A stretch of DNA of 64,000 bases from Chlorops oryzae (GCA_020466095.1 CM035807.1:103937502-104001501), one strand, 5' to 3'. Positions 55,401-60,668 are shown, numbered from the stretch's first letter. Notes: generated by a model from the letters alone, not told the origin. Made by a program: numbers and translations.

Positions 55401-58400
55401 CTGCAACGTGGATTGACCATGATGATGTAATTGAGACGGCACTTGCGGCTGATCATTCGTTGGCGTGGAACGCGACATCATTTGGCTGTTCTCATTAACA
55501 GCTGATGCCAAAGTTTGATGTTGATGCGCTGCAGTTGCTGCAGTCGAAGAGTGACTCAAATGGTGCAAGCTGCTTAAGCTGCTTGACGGCTGTGTTGGTT
55601 GCTGTTGTGTCTGTTGTGTCTGTTGTTGATGCATTGGAGACATTGAAGCCAATTGGGAGGGAGACGGATGAGTTTGTGGGTGTGCTTGATGTTGCTGCTG
55701 ATGTTGCTGAATTACAGCAGACTGAGAATGAGGTGAAGCACCACCACCAACAATATCATTAATGGAATGCTGCAACTGTTCGTTCAACTGTTGTTGATGC
55801 TGTTGCTGTTGTTGTTGCTGCGGTTGTTGTTGCTGCGGTTGATGTGATTGTGGTTGATGTGTTTGTGGTTGAAGTTGTTGTGATTGATGTTGTTGCGGTT
55901 GATGTTGCTGCGGTTGATGTTGCTGCGGTTGATGTTGTTGCGGCTGATGTTGCTGCGATTGATGTTGCTGCGATTGATGTTGTTGTGGTTGATGTTGTTG
56001 TGGTTGATGTTGATGCGGTTGATGCTGCTGCGGTTGATGTTGTTGCGGTTGATGTTGTTGCGGTTGATGTTGTTGCGGTTGATGTTGCTGCGGTTGATGT
56101 TGCTGCGGTTGATGCTGCTGTGGTTGATGTTGTTGCGGTTGATGTTGTTGCGGCTGATGTTGCTGCGGTTGATGTTGCTGCGTTTGATGTTGCTGCGTTT
56201 GATGTTGCTGCGTTTGATGTTGCTGCGTTTGATGTTGCTGTTGTTGTTGCGATGGCTGACTTTGCTGTTGTTGCGATGGCTGACTTTGCTGTTGTTGCGA
56301 AGCTGGCTGTATTGCCGTGGGTGTATGCGAAGAAGGTGGTTGCTGCTGTTGAGGAGGTGGTTGTTGTTGCTGGTGGCTCAAGCTTTGGGCATACAAACTC
56401 ATTTGCTGTTGGTGTTGTTGTTGCATTTGAGGTGTTGGAGCTCCTGTCATGCTGCCAACACTCATCGGATTTGGATTTTGTTGAGAAACGGCCTGTGGTG
56501 GCGGCTGTTGTTGCATACTACTGATAGAATGCGGTCCCCACTGCTGATGGTGTTGGGGAGAAACGGGCATTCTGGGACCCATCGGTGCATGCGATGGTTG
56601 ACGATAGGCTGACGGATAATCTATAGGCATTACCCCTGGACCGGTCATCACGGGGCCCTGAGTTGGCATAACCATCTGTTCAAGTGCTTGCAATGTATTC
56701 ACAGGTGGTGGTCCTGAACCGCCCGTTTTAGTGCTTGATGGTGCACTTGTAGGTGGCTGCTGCCGGGGTGAAGTTAAACCAATCATACCAGATATGCTAT
56801 GATGCGTCGGTGCCTGCTGATTGGGTGAGTTCACTTGTTGTTGCTGTTGTTGAACTTGTGTTGTTTGCGGAGGAGGTTTTGCCGGAGACATCCCTGGACG
56901 TGGTGACATCTGCGGGTGTGGCGACATTGTTGGTGGCCGAGTTGACATTTGTGGTGACAGCTGCGGGAACGGCGCTCTATATTGAGCCGCAGTTGTTGCT
57001 TGATGTTTTGAAGATGTCATATATGGTGGCGCGGATCCTTGTTGTGATGATGATGATTGTTGCTGTTGTTGCTGCTGCTGTTTGTTGTTGTTGTTGCTGT
57101 TGTTGTTGTTGTGGCTGTTGTTGAGGTGATTGATGATGAGTGCCATAACCAGGTGGAACACTCAATGCATGAGACGGTGGCAAACTGGCACCGCTGGGCA
57201 GTTGATGTTGACCTGTCGGTTGCATCAATCCGACATGGTTTGTTGGTTGCTGCTGTTGTTGCTGTTGACTTTGTAAGAGATGTGAAGCTTGCTGTTGACT
57301 TACTCCCAAGCCTGAAGTCATTGACTGCGCTTGACTATTTACCGAATGAGAACTGTGCAAGCCAGGCGGGGGTTGTTGTTGTTGTTGATGTCCACCAGGA
57401 TGTGCATTCAGCTGCGCAGCCTGCTGCTGCTGCGTAGTTAAATGATGCGATGGAACGCTCCCTGGTGGCGCCGATGCTGCCGGAATATGCTGAGCATAGG
57501 GATTCGATTGATCCAGTGCAGTGTGTCCATAACCAACATGTTGTGCACCACGCCCCGGTTGGTGTTGCATCGGACTTCCGTATGGGCTGTGGGCGTATGC
57601 TTGTGGTGCACTGGGCACACCAGGCTGTCCAGCTTGTGAAGGTGGGACAGGATATAATGGATGCTGTCCTGTCGCTTGTGGATAATGTTGTGGCAAGCGC
57701 GCTTGCTGATTTTGTTGCTGTTGTTGTTGCTGTTGCTGCTGTTGTGTCGTTGCTGCTGACGACTGTTGTTGTGGCTGTTGTGATGCCAAAGAACCATATC
57801 CACCTGGGCCACCTTGAGGCAATAGTCCCGACATCATGCTCTGTTGAGATCCATAAGGTAGCTTCTGTTGATCTTGTTGCGCATAGCTCGGCATATGTTG
57901 GCGATAGCTAAAAAAAAAAAAAAAAAACGAAAATAATTTTATTGAAGATGTCAACATTAAGCTCTTTTTCTTTGGTTAGGTTAGGTAGGCCTCACATGAG
58001 CTCGTTGTCATACCACGATTAATGGGGAAACAACGAAAAACAGAAAAAGAAAAAACGACACAAACATCCACGACCTCAGCTGGGAGTTGAAGCCAGAGGT
58101 ACTCGCTTCGTAAATTGGCATCTCAACCAACTACGGCAAAGAGACCGTATTTTTTCTAAACTTTTCACTTATTTATTTTTTATGTACCTATATATATATT
58201 GACGGACCTGGGTTCGCCTCCCAGCTCTAGTCGTGGTGTTCTTTAGTTTTTCTGTTTCTTCTTTGATTTACCATTTTTTGTGGTATCACAAAGGGCCCAT
58301 GAGGCCTTCAACCTTCATGGTTATAACCATAATATATAGTATATATATATATAATTATATTATATATAATTAATTTTATATTTTTAATATTTTTATAATA

Positions 58401-59391
58401 TATTTAATTTTTAATTATTTTAATTATTTTTTTAACTTTTATTTATTTATTATATATTTTTTATTATTTTTTATTTTTTAAATTTCATGCTTTATTGTTA
58501 TTTATTATATTTAAATTTCCAATTATTACTATTTTATTATTATATTGTTTACTTTTATTTATATTTTTTTTTTTTTTATTTTTTAATATTATTTGTTATT
58601 ATATTTAATTATTATACATTTTATTATTTTTCACTTTATTTCTTATTTTATTTTATTTATATTTTATTTATTAACTTTATTTTTATATTTTTTATATTTT
58701 TTAATATTCTTATGTTTTATTTTACTATTTTATATTCTTATATTCATTATTATTATTTTATTATTATTTTATATTTGTTTTATTTATTTTTGGTTCATTT
58801 ACTTTTTTTTTCATTGTTATAATTTTTTATTATTATTTTTATTCAATTTTGAATTTTCAATTCATCTAATTTATTTATATTTATTTATATTTGTTTATTT
58901 ATTTCATTTTATTATTACCTTTGCGCTGTAGCCTGCCTTTGTTGTGTCGGTGGCCCTGCTTGTGGATGACCGTAAGCGCTCAATCCTGCAGTTGGATACG
59001 ATCCTGGCTGTGCCGTTGGTGCACCCCAACCGCTCAAGTCGCCCATGCTCCCCAAACCACCATGTTGATCGGCGGCACCCAATCCGTAAATATTCTCCGG
59101 CGTTGGCTGGTACGATGGGTATTGTGGTTGCTGTTGCAACGGATGTGGCGCTCTGTGTCTTGGTGGGTAGCCACCTGGAGGTCCCATAGCACGCGGTGCG
59201 GACGCAGCCGCAGCTGCTGCGGCAGCGGCTGAATCATAGCGATAATAGGGGTCTCTAAATGAGATTCATAAAAATGAAAAAAAAAAATTTTTTTTTAAAT
59301 CAAAAATTATATTCTGTATTGTTATTGTATTCTGGAGTGCTGCTTACCCTTGATGATTTCCGTGATACATATTTTGTGCATTTCCATCCAT
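2332..59391 (-). CDS. kis: kismet (CHD7/CHD8-type chromatin remodelling ATPase), whole coding span, 18 coding exons
   Basis: Subfamily III CHD protein, a nuclear ATP-dependent nucleosome remodeller known in Drosophila as a trithorax-group activator. Exons (high to low coordinate): 59391-59348, 59254-58919, 57907-49118, 49042-48865, 44347-44260, 44038-43885, 41135-40955, 40765-40676, 37207-37007, 34762-33435, 31796-31138, 9904-7426, 7344-7089, 7001-6797, 6515-6275, 6159-5880, 5817-5312, 5225-2332. All have GT donors and AG acceptors. Joined, and allowing for five one-base frame breaks, the frame is about 6302 residues: chromodomains near 2280-2400, SNF2 motor with DEMGLGKT near 2466 and DEAH near 2571, helicase-C with QARCHRIGQ near 2865, SANT/SLIDE-like region near 3100-3350, BRK near 5310-5360. 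It is longer than I recall for Drosophila Kis-L (about 5300), mostly through glutamine and acidic tracts. Residue numbers are my own arithmetic. The identification rests on domain order and near-verbatim family motifs, so I am very sure of the family. Confidence 0.95.
5312..5817 (-). CDS. kis: kis exon 17, long polyGln tract then first half of the BRK domain
   Basis: Starts [20 protein letters not shown], then encodes roughly 70 residues of glutamine with scattered histidines (plus-strand 5480-5670), then [20 protein letters not shown] and [15 protein letters not shown]. The last block opens the BRK domain (Brahma and Kismet domain). The Gln tract and the BRK end are in different frames; one base is missing in CAA repeats at about 5501-5504. 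With one missing base allowed the exon is 507 nt and phases fit exactly. Confidence 0.9.
5880..6159 (-). CDS. kis: kis exon 16
   Basis: Encodes a Ser/Gly-rich start, then [40 protein letters not shown] and [14 protein letters not shown]. The last part is a predicted amphipathic helix. Donor AC/GTACGT (a second GTAC donor five bases further is possible but breaks phase). Joins exon 17 as [19 protein letters not shown]. Confidence 0.87.
6275..6515 (-). CDS. kis: kis exon 15, [20 protein letters not shown] block
   Basis: Encodes [30 protein letters not shown] and a Ser/Pro/Thr linker ending [12 protein letters not shown]. The [16 protein letters not shown] string is nearly invariant in CHD6-9/Kismet. 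The acceptor is preceded by an unusual run of nine C on the minus strand rather than T. Donor GGAA/GTGAGT, phase 1. Confidence 0.92.
6797..7001 (-). CDS. kis: kis exon 14
   Basis: Encodes [20 protein letters not shown] then [14 protein letters not shown] and [17 protein letters not shown]. Acceptor TCCAG, donor TGC/GTAAGT, phase 0 exit. The [11 protein letters not shown](N)C block is shared with CHD7-type proteins just before the [20 protein letters not shown] segment of the next exon. Confidence 0.88.
7089..7344 (-). CDS. kis: kis exon 13
   Basis: The first codon is split: A from exon 12 plus TG gives methionine, then [20 protein letters not shown], a small alanine/serine-rich linker, and [16 protein letters not shown]. 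Donor AG/GTAAGC. No named domain; the proline motif near the end recurs in the family as a short linear block. Confidence 0.85.
7426..9904 (-). CDS. kis: kis exon 12, first exon shared by long and short isoforms
   Basis: Acceptor CTACAG, donor GGAA/GTGAGT. The start [19 protein letters not shown] leads into [20 protein letters not shown]. The [27 protein letters not shown] and [20 protein letters not shown] blocks follow, all recognisable in CHD7. A polyAla run near 9180-9225 precedes about 1 kb of Glu/Asp/Lys/Thr-rich disordered linker. A second conserved block, [20 protein letters not shown] and [17 protein letters not shown], lies near 7900-8050. The exon ends with the basic [15 protein letters not shown]. 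Its length (826 codons plus 1 base) fits both flanking phases without correction. Confidence 0.93.
10090..11110 (+). repeat. tandem duplication of a 0.45-0.57 kb intronic segment
   Basis: Copy one runs about 10090-10545, copy two about 10545-11110. Shared anchors in the same order include TTTTATGATCC, GAATATTA-type spacers, TTCCAGTGTTAACCAT/TTTACATCAT, GGGGTTTTA.GTAAA, GTTTTGACATT and AAAATTAACAATTTTCACGG. The copies differ mainly by one or two base indels. Lies in the giant kis intron, no coding content. Confidence 0.7.
11450..11930 (+). repeat. tandem duplication, about 245-bp unit, two copies
   Basis: Both copies carry ACAATATCTCTTTGACAATA, CCTCAACAATGATTGTGGAC, GTGGGATCCTAGCATAA, AACTTGACCAATCTACAT and CTCATTCTAAGAAATTCGG in the same order. 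They differ largely by small indels. Confidence 0.75.
13860..14640 (+). repeat. 780-bp polypurine minisatellite (GGAAAAAGAAAGAA-like units)
   Basis: An uninterrupted run of G and A only, built from 12-14 base units such as GGAAAAAGAAAGAA and GGAGGAAAAAGAAA. The apparent long Lys/Glu/Arg frame is just the repeat translated. Mirror-symmetric purine tracts of this sort can form triplex (H-) DNA. Confidence 0.9.
15291..15572 (-). CDS. kis: kis short-isoform (Kis-S-like) alternative first coding exon
   Basis: The ATG opens [20 protein letters not shown], followed by Ala/Thr/Val/Pro-rich sequence and INGNIYVE, ending on GAG/GTAAAA. It is exactly 94 codons and ends in phase 0, the phase needed by kis exon 12 (which starts AAA ATG GAA). 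The joined product would be about 2380 residues, without chromodomains or motor but with BRK. Drosophila is known to make such a short Kismet (about 2150 residues) from an internal promoter, and position, length and phase all agree. The sequence upstream (15573-15850) is less AT-rich and carries CG-containing repeats (TTCGGTTCGGTTCGG on the minus strand), as expected of a promoter/5' UTR. I infer the link; no transcript evidence is available here. Confidence 0.72.
15573..15850 (-). promoter_or_regulatory. candidate promoter and 5' UTR of the short kis isoform
   Basis: This is the sequence immediately upstream of the internal ATG. Compared with the surrounding AT-rich intron it is balanced in composition and rich in CG dinucleotides. 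An initiator-like TCATTC sits in the minus strand about 100 bases upstream of the ATG. No TATA box is evident. The start site is not defined. Confidence 0.4.
15851..17234. other. giant kis intron upstream of the short-isoform exon, no gene seen
   Basis: Mixed AT-rich and balanced sequence. The interval 16690-17110 is less AT-rich. TATATATA runs occur near 16493-16530. Open frames are short and give no family match, but the balanced interval could hold promoter or enhancer sequence. Confidence 0.35.
17235..17380. repeat. inverted-repeat hairpin, about 60-bp arms
   Basis: GATCGATCCCTGTTCCGCGC at the left is mirrored by GCGCGGAATAGGGATTGAT at the right, with continuous pairing through ATCGACCTCAAAATTTGTCA and a 25-base A-rich loop. 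Fold-back/MITE remnant in the giant kis intron. Confidence 0.7.
18146..18402 (+). other. exon-like open segment of unknown origin, possible transposase relic
   Basis: Directly after a TTACAG acceptor-like sequence, 85 codons are open on the plus strand: [45 protein letters not shown], then hydrophobic sequence. The composition is protein-like, unlike the surrounding AT-rich intron. The acidic DDIQDLMN..S.....EE pattern recalls the N-terminus of piggyBac-type transposases, but I cannot assign it. Confidence 0.3.
20803..21350 (+). mobile_element. dispersed repeat family A, copy 1
   Basis: Starts AACAAGTAAGGGTGTTATAG, GAGCCTGACAATAAAATACC and ends in a (GACAGACGGACA) run, TGTCTAAATCGAATCTCCTG, GGTGTTACACACAACC and GGGTATAAA. 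Further copies are at 41851 and 63272. Non-coding, with inverted ATACCCGACAC at both ends of the intact copy. Confidence 0.75.
21880..23290 (+). repeat. direct duplication flanking a tandem-repeat element (family B)
   Basis: Sequence at about 21880-22260 (AAATGGATAAATCAACTGGC, AAAGCGCGACTTTTCTTTCT, CATAGCCAATTCAACTGCTT, TTGATATCGGAATTAAG) recurs at about 22935-23245 with many single-base losses. Between them an element opening GTCGGTCAAGCCCGACTTTG (22308) holds about four degenerate 120-bp units with CCTTTCATTCGCCTTG and ATTTGAAGCTT. No coding content. Confidence 0.7.
23300..26600. other. giant kis intron, no gene recognised
   Basis: AT-rich intron with simple repeats. An AACCAACCAACC/TAACCTAACC string near 25770 resembles a SINE tail end. 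A GAGA tract lies at 26085-26100. No coding or RNA gene seen. Confidence 0.35.
26603..27010 (+). other. intronic stretch without recognisable gene
   Basis: Open frames here are short and unlike any family I know. Neighbouring DNA at 25950-26120 and 27590-27640 holds GAGAGAGAG/CTCTCTCTC tracts. Confidence 0.3.
27012..27265 (-). mobile_element. tRNA-derived SINE, minus strand
   Basis: On the minus strand the head GGATAGCGTAGGGGATGCG (A-box-like) and GAGGTTCGATTCCCGG (B-box) form an RNA polymerase III promoter. The tail is TGGTATCACAATGGGCCGAT, then CACTTCAACC and a short CTACCTACCTACC repeat. The same tail occurs in the SINE at 58201, which has a different head. Confidence 0.75.
28363..28506. 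mobile_element. 144-bp pogo/Tigger-like MITE flanked by TA
   Basis: Ends CAGTCGCCTCTCGTTAATTC and its near inverse GAATTAACGGGAGTCGACTG, with TA immediately outside both ends (28361-28362 and 28507-28508). Terminal CAGTCGA..CTCG and a TA target are typical of pogo/Tigger non-autonomous elements. Confidence 0.75.
29300..29990 (-). mobile_element. degenerate non-LTR retrotransposon, RNase H and C-terminal zinc-knuckle remnant
   Basis: On the minus strand, around 29830-29700, [14 protein letters not shown] resembles the end of a LINE RNase H domain. Around 29460-29370 the frame reads [20 protein letters not shown] then DCPS, the C..C...ET.EHI.CDCP motif at the end of I/R1-type pol proteins. Frames are broken by stops, so it is a dead copy. 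Confidence 0.6.
31138..31796 (-). CDS. kis: kis exon 11, Gln/Ala-rich exon, phase 0 at both ends (possible cassette)
   Basis: Acceptor TACAG, donor TTG/GTTAGT. Starts [20 protein letters not shown], passes through polyGln and polyAla, and ends with an ordered-looking [20 protein letters not shown] then LAMYL. The polyGln frame and the end frame differ by one base in the CAG tract near 31295-31298. With one missing base allowed, 659 becomes 660 nt (220 codons), exactly phase 0 to 0. Human CHD7 runs straight from the AYQR.YK block to the next WTRRE block, so this exon is an insertion relative to vertebrates and could be skipped without frame loss. Confidence 0.8.
32254..32994 (+). mobile_element. 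piggyBac-like MITE, copy 1 (741 bp, TTAA target)
   Basis: The ends GGGGGTCTTCTCATTGA and its inverse CAATGAGAAGACCCCC are bounded by TTAA at 32250-32253 and 32995-32998. Interior landmarks are CTCGAAACCACGTTTTTCGA and CGGAATCGTGGCCGCCGTGA. The 83-codon open frame inside is shared with copy 2 but has no protein-like features. Lies in kis intron 10. Confidence 0.88.
33435..34762 (-). CDS. kis: kis exon 10, acidic/low-complexity linker ending in the [11 protein letters not shown] helix
   Basis: Begins [11 protein letters not shown] (acidic). It runs through an NENENENEN stretch, a Lys/Glu run, [10 protein letters not shown] and Ser/Thr/Ala low complexity. It ends with the conserved [20 protein letters not shown] then [11 protein letters not shown] before a GTAAGT donor. 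The upstream part and the conserved end are in different frames: a 7-base T run on the plus strand at 34250-34256 holds one base too many. With one surplus base allowed the exon is 1327 nt and the entry and exit phases are satisfied. Confidence 0.88.
35548..36023. mobile_element. 476-bp element with about 40-bp terminal inverted repeats
   Basis: AGGGCCAATATTACCAAACA at the left is exactly mirrored by TGTTTGGTAATATTGGCCCT at the right. Pairing continues through TATTTAAAAAAATTTTAAAA. Flanks TAAATTT and TAAAATT hint at an AT-rich target duplication. No coding content. Lies in kis intron 9. Confidence 0.75.
36352..36454 (+). mobile_element. tRNA-derived SINE head, plus strand
   Basis: GTCGTAGCTCACAGCGTAGC (A-box region) and CAGGTTCAAATCCCGGGC (B-box) are spaced as in a tRNA, but the flanks do not pair into an acceptor stem. 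A T-rich tail follows. A SINE rather than a functional tRNA gene. Confidence 0.65.
36623..36702 (-). mobile_element. tRNA-derived SINE head, minus strand
   Basis: On the minus strand GGCGTAGTCAAAGCGTATTC and GAGTTCGATTCCAGTCGC give A- and B-box-like sequences at tRNA spacing. It lies 170 bp from the plus-strand SINE head, in opposite orientation. Confidence 0.55.
37007..37207 (-). CDS. kis: kis exon 9, WW/C-containing [12 protein letters not shown] block
   Basis: Acceptor ATGTAG and donor AT/GTAAGT. Encodes [20 protein letters not shown] then [20 protein letters not shown] and [12 protein letters not shown]. The (D)WW....DKSLL.G..KHG.E.Y..MR.DP.LCF pattern is diagnostic of the CHD7 subfamily. 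Phase 2 into exon 10. Confidence 0.92.
38558..38988. mobile_element. 431-bp fold-back element with 9-bp target-site duplication
   Basis: Outer ends GGGGATATGACATAAGGC and (inverse) GGCGACATGACATAAGGC continue as CACAAATGACATAAGTCACA on both sides. The interior is a mosaic of ATGACATAAGGCCCAAAA and its inverse TTTTGGGCCTTATGTCAT. GATAGTTTC occurs directly outside both ends (38549-38557 and 38989-38997). A 9-bp duplication and repetitive subterminal ends suggest a Mutator/fold-back type element. Confidence 0.82.
39663..39783. mobile_element. 121-bp small MITE
   Basis: AGGGGTCTTCCCTTAAACGT at the left pairs with the inverse of ACTTTTAAGGGAAGATCCCT at the right. A related, interrupted copy surrounds the piggyBac-like MITE at 47786. 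Confidence 0.7.
40084..40233. mobile_element. 150-bp palindromic MITE
   Basis: AGGGGCTATCTCCAGCTCTG then TCAGAAATGAAAAACTTCAT at the left is mirrored by ATGAAGTTTTTCATTTCTG and CTGACAGAACTGGAGGGAGC at the right, with a duplicated TTTCATTTCTG in the right arm. A short loop joins the arms. Confidence 0.75.
40676..40765 (-). CDS. kis: kis exon 8
   Basis: A 90-base exon with TTTCAG acceptor and AG/GTATGT donor. It encodes [20 protein letters not shown] followed by VQQIKDNTP, one of the best conserved post-motor blocks of CHD6-9/Kismet. Phases match exons 7 and 9. Confidence 0.9.
40955..41135 (-). CDS. kis: kis exon 7
   Basis: TTTCAG acceptor and GTGAGT donor. Encodes a Ser/Thr-rich linker then [20 protein letters not shown] and [11 protein letters not shown], matching the CHD-family segment in which a helix-rich W....K.D..AYLE....KHL block precedes [10 protein letters not shown]. 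Enters in phase 1 and leaves in phase 2. Confidence 0.9.
41851..42720 (+). mobile_element. dispersed repeat family A, copy 2 (most complete)
   Basis: Opens AACAAGTAAGGGTGTTATAG, GAGCCTGACAATAGAATACC, CGACACAGAC and closes CGACACAGAGTGTGTCGGGT then ATAAAA, so inverted ATACCCGACAC lies at both ends. An internal duplication repeats AGACCCTAGTACTGGAGGTA about 300 bp apart. A GACAGACGGAC run precedes the 3' end. Confidence 0.78.
43885..44038 (-). CDS. kis: kis exon 6, continuation of the SANT/SLIDE-like region
   Basis: Starts directly after GTAG with [20 protein letters not shown] and continues [25 protein letters not shown]. The KGDEKIK.FIW and VPRGR blocks are CHD7-family hallmarks. I place the donor at AAAG/GTATGG (43884). 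An earlier GTAGGA is possible but would break the match and the phase to exon 7. Confidence 0.85.
44260..44347 (-). CDS. kis: kis exon 5, SANT/SLIDE-like segment
   Basis: An 88-base exon with CAG acceptor and GTGAGT donor. It encodes [20 protein letters not shown] then DIEDCARII, almost the CHD7/8 consensus following the helicase domain. Such SANT/SLIDE modules help remodellers hold linker DNA and histone tails. Exits in phase 0 into exon 6. Confidence 0.9.
44505..44868. mobile_element. 364-bp MITE with 30-bp perfect terminal inverted repeats
   Basis: GGGTGCATTCAGCAGACTCA then ACTGTTGAG at the left is matched exactly in inverse at the right end (CTCAACAGTTGAGTCTGCTG, AATGCACCC). The inside is non-coding. 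No clear target duplication by eye. Sits between kis exons 5 and 4. Confidence 0.82.
46131..47633 (+). CDS. coiled-coil ciliary/flagellar protein, CFAP263/CCDC113-like (DUF4201), nested in kis intron 4
   Basis: Two exons, 46131-46713 and 46876-47633, separated by a 162-base intron (donor AAAG/GTGAAT, acceptor TTTTCTAG, phase 1). The product is 446 residues, somewhat longer than human CCDC113 (377 as I recall). The N-terminus is Ser/Gly/Arg-rich; the rest is mostly charged helix. The C-terminal half carries the DUF4201 pattern: [20 protein letters not shown], then [10 protein letters not shown], and [20 protein letters not shown] near the end, matching the family's DF.QL.IEN and AP.V..Y...K blocks. 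Known relatives sit on axonemes and centriolar satellites of motile cilia; in a fly that would mean sperm flagella and chordotonal neurons. CFAP184/CCDC96 shares the same fold and is the alternative. It lies on the opposite strand to its host gene, suggesting independent, possibly testis-biased expression (inference). The ATG is the first in the frame; a second at codon 4 is possible. Confidence 0.8.
47786..48524 (+). mobile_element. piggyBac-like MITE, copy 2 (739 bp, TTAA target)
   Basis: Almost identical to the copy at 32254, in the same orientation, with TTAA at 47782-47785 and 48525-48528. It begins about 150 bp after the stop codon of the nested coiled-coil gene. It is itself inserted in an older small MITE (about 47767-48590). 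Confidence 0.88.
48865..49042 (-). CDS. kis: kis exon 4, start of the post-motor linker
   Basis: Acceptor TTTAAG, donor GG/GTAAGT. Encodes [17 protein letters not shown] followed by [18 protein letters not shown] and [10 protein letters not shown], the CHD7-family stretch leading into the SANT/SLIDE-like region. A phase-1 glycine joins it to exon 3. The intron on its 3' side (44348-48864) houses the nested antisense-strand gene and several MITEs. Confidence 0.9.
49118..57907 (-). CDS. kis: kis exon 3: Gln-rich region, both chromodomains and the complete SNF2/helicase-C motor
   Basis: A single 8.8-kb exon. The first 3.6 kb encodes Gln/Pro/Ser low complexity, including a QQHQP pentapeptide array (about 55850-56240). 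Basic, AT-hook-like patches ([28 protein letters not shown]) lie near 53750 and 53450, and a long Glu/Lys/Ala-rich linker at 51480-52330. Chromodomain 1 ([18 protein letters not shown]) is near 51360-51450 and chromodomain 2 ([20 protein letters not shown]) near 51090-51270. The motor follows: [56 protein letters not shown], then [18 protein letters not shown] near 49680. All catalytic motifs are intact. One single-base frame break lies at 57081-57083 in CAA/CAG repeats. With one surplus base allowed, entry and exit phases both fit. Confidence 0.93.
55850..56240 (-). repeat. coding minisatellite in kis exon 3, (QQHQP)n
   Basis: A 15-base unit on the minus strand (CAA/CAG CAA/CAG CAT CAA CCG/CCA) is repeated about two dozen times and encodes QQHQP with occasional [10 protein letters not shown] or PHQHQP variants. 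Period and frame agree, so length changes keep the protein in frame. Confidence 0.88.
57974..58147 (-). mobile_element. tRNA-derived SINE, minus strand, kis intron 2
   Basis: On the minus strand GCCGTAGTTGGTTGAGATGC (A-box) and CTGGCTTCAACTCCCAGC (B-box) are followed by GAGGTCGTGG, a T-rich stretch, TCGTGGTATGACAACGAGCT, CATGTGAGGCCTACC and TAACCTAACC. Shares body and tail with the plus-strand copy at 58201. Confidence 0.72.
58201..58325 (+). mobile_element. 5'-truncated SINE, plus strand, kis intron 2
   Basis: Begins at the B-box (CTGGGTTCGCCTCCCAGC) and continues TAGTCGTGGTGTT, T-rich sequence, TGTGGTATCACAAAGGGCCC and ATGAGGCCTTCAACC. Same family as the opposite-strand copy 60 bp away. 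Confidence 0.7.
58330..58915. other. extremely AT-rich stretch of kis intron 2
   Basis: Almost pure A/T (TTTATTTATTATATATTT-like) with scattered single G or C. Open frames are strings of Tyr/Phe/Leu/Ile and are not genes. No motif seen. Confidence 0.7.
58919..59254 (-). CDS. kis: kis exon 2 (Ala-rich, Gly/Pro/Gln-rich N-terminus)
   Basis: Acceptor TTTAG at 59260-59255, donor AG/GTAATA at 58918. It encodes DPYYRYDS, an eight-alanine run, then a Gly/Pro/Tyr/Gln-rich stretch ([24 protein letters not shown]) typical of a disordered, activation-domain-like N-terminus. It ends in phase 2, and its last two bases plus the first base of exon 3 make the serine of SYRQHMPSY. Confidence 0.85.
59348..59391 (-). 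CDS. kis: kis exon 1, start codon of the long isoform
   Basis: This tiny coding exon reads [14 protein letters not shown] and ends with two bases of a glycine codon before a good donor (GG then GTAAGC). Joined to exon 2 it gives HQGDPYYRYD in frame. I chose this ATG because it is the first in the open frame and no in-frame acceptor is evident just upstream; a second ATG lies eight codons in. The 5' untranslated part continues upstream, but its limit and any non-coding first exon cannot be fixed by eye. Confidence 0.75.
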
Positions 59392-60626
59392 CAGTTGTAG
59401 GCACACAAAATATTAAAATTTCCTCTCCTCCTCCTCCTCCTCCTTCAGCTTTTGAAATGAAAATGGATGGAGGGGTAAATTTTTGTTTTTGTGTCGAGTG
59501 GGTGAACACACGGAGTATTATTCGTTAATTTTATTTTTTTAACGAAATGAGAATTTCACCCTTTTCGATACATTTTCACTTGAATATTTTACTAAATTAT
59601 ATTGAATTTAATAAAAGTGGAGGATACTTTAACTATAAAATAAATACGGTCTGTCACTTTTGTTTTCTTAAAACTTATTATTTCTTTCCTACTTTTCTCT
59701 TTTTTTAATATTTTTTTTTTTTTAATTTAATTTTGAGATATTGTTACTGTTTTTTTTTTTTTTTCTTAGAATTCAACAATTTTGGTAGGACTTGCAAATT
59801 TTTGATTCGAGATGACGATAAAATTATTTATCTTCACAGCTGGAAAATAAACGAAAAAGAAAAGAATAACTGTTAAACTGGATGAATATTTTTGCATAAG
59901 AATAATATCTATTATACTAAGTATGTTTTTACACGTATTTACACGTTTTGATATACACTTGAATATTTGAAATTTTTAATTTTATACAGATTATTATTAG
60001 CACGATTGAAATTTGTACTTAATTTTTTTTAAAATTAATTTTTGCGAATTATTGTTCATATTTTTTTATTTATGAAAGATAAAAGTTTGAAACCATGATA
60101 AATTGATAGTGTATCGATAAGTTTGCGAATAGCTTAAAATTATTTCTTTACAGTTTAATAAAAAGGATTTTAACCATATATTGTATAAAACAGACTTATG
60201 TATATAATATATATATATGCCGGTTTGTTTTAGATGATTTTTTTTTTTTTGTAACACGACAAGGTGAAAGCGCTTAGATGTTTAAGGGGAAAAGCTATAC
60301 GCTTATGAATATTGATTTAAAGTTTATGATTTTACATACAACGTACAGCGTTACCCCTCAAATATAAAGCCATTGATTGCGATCACAATTCGAAGCACAT
60401 TTTTCCGGTTTGAAGTATCTGAATTTTAAAATCGGGTTTAACTGTTCGATTTATCACAAATAACTTTTTGTTGTATCTTTCAATTTGATGCGGCAGAGTT
60501 TTGACGCGTTTCGTTAGAGAATCATTTTTTTCTGAACCGATTTTAAGGACCGGCGATTTTCTGTTGCTTGCGAGTTCTTTTCTCTGATAAAATGCAAATT
60601 TAAAAGGAAGGTTTTAGAACAAATTT

Positions 60627-60668
<42 letters not shown>

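Noticed and set aside
55844..56612. Plus-strand Val/Asp/Ala and Leu/Met/Arg repeat frames
   Set aside because: Antisense of the QQHQP array in kis exon 3.
58487..58931. Phe/Tyr/Ile-rich plus-strand frames resembling membrane proteins
   Set aside because: Produced by nearly pure A/T intron DNA.
2332..59391. kis as a pseudogene because of five frame breaks
   Set aside because: All domains, splice sites and phases are intact and each break is one base in a low-complexity or homopolymer context; consensus error explains it better.
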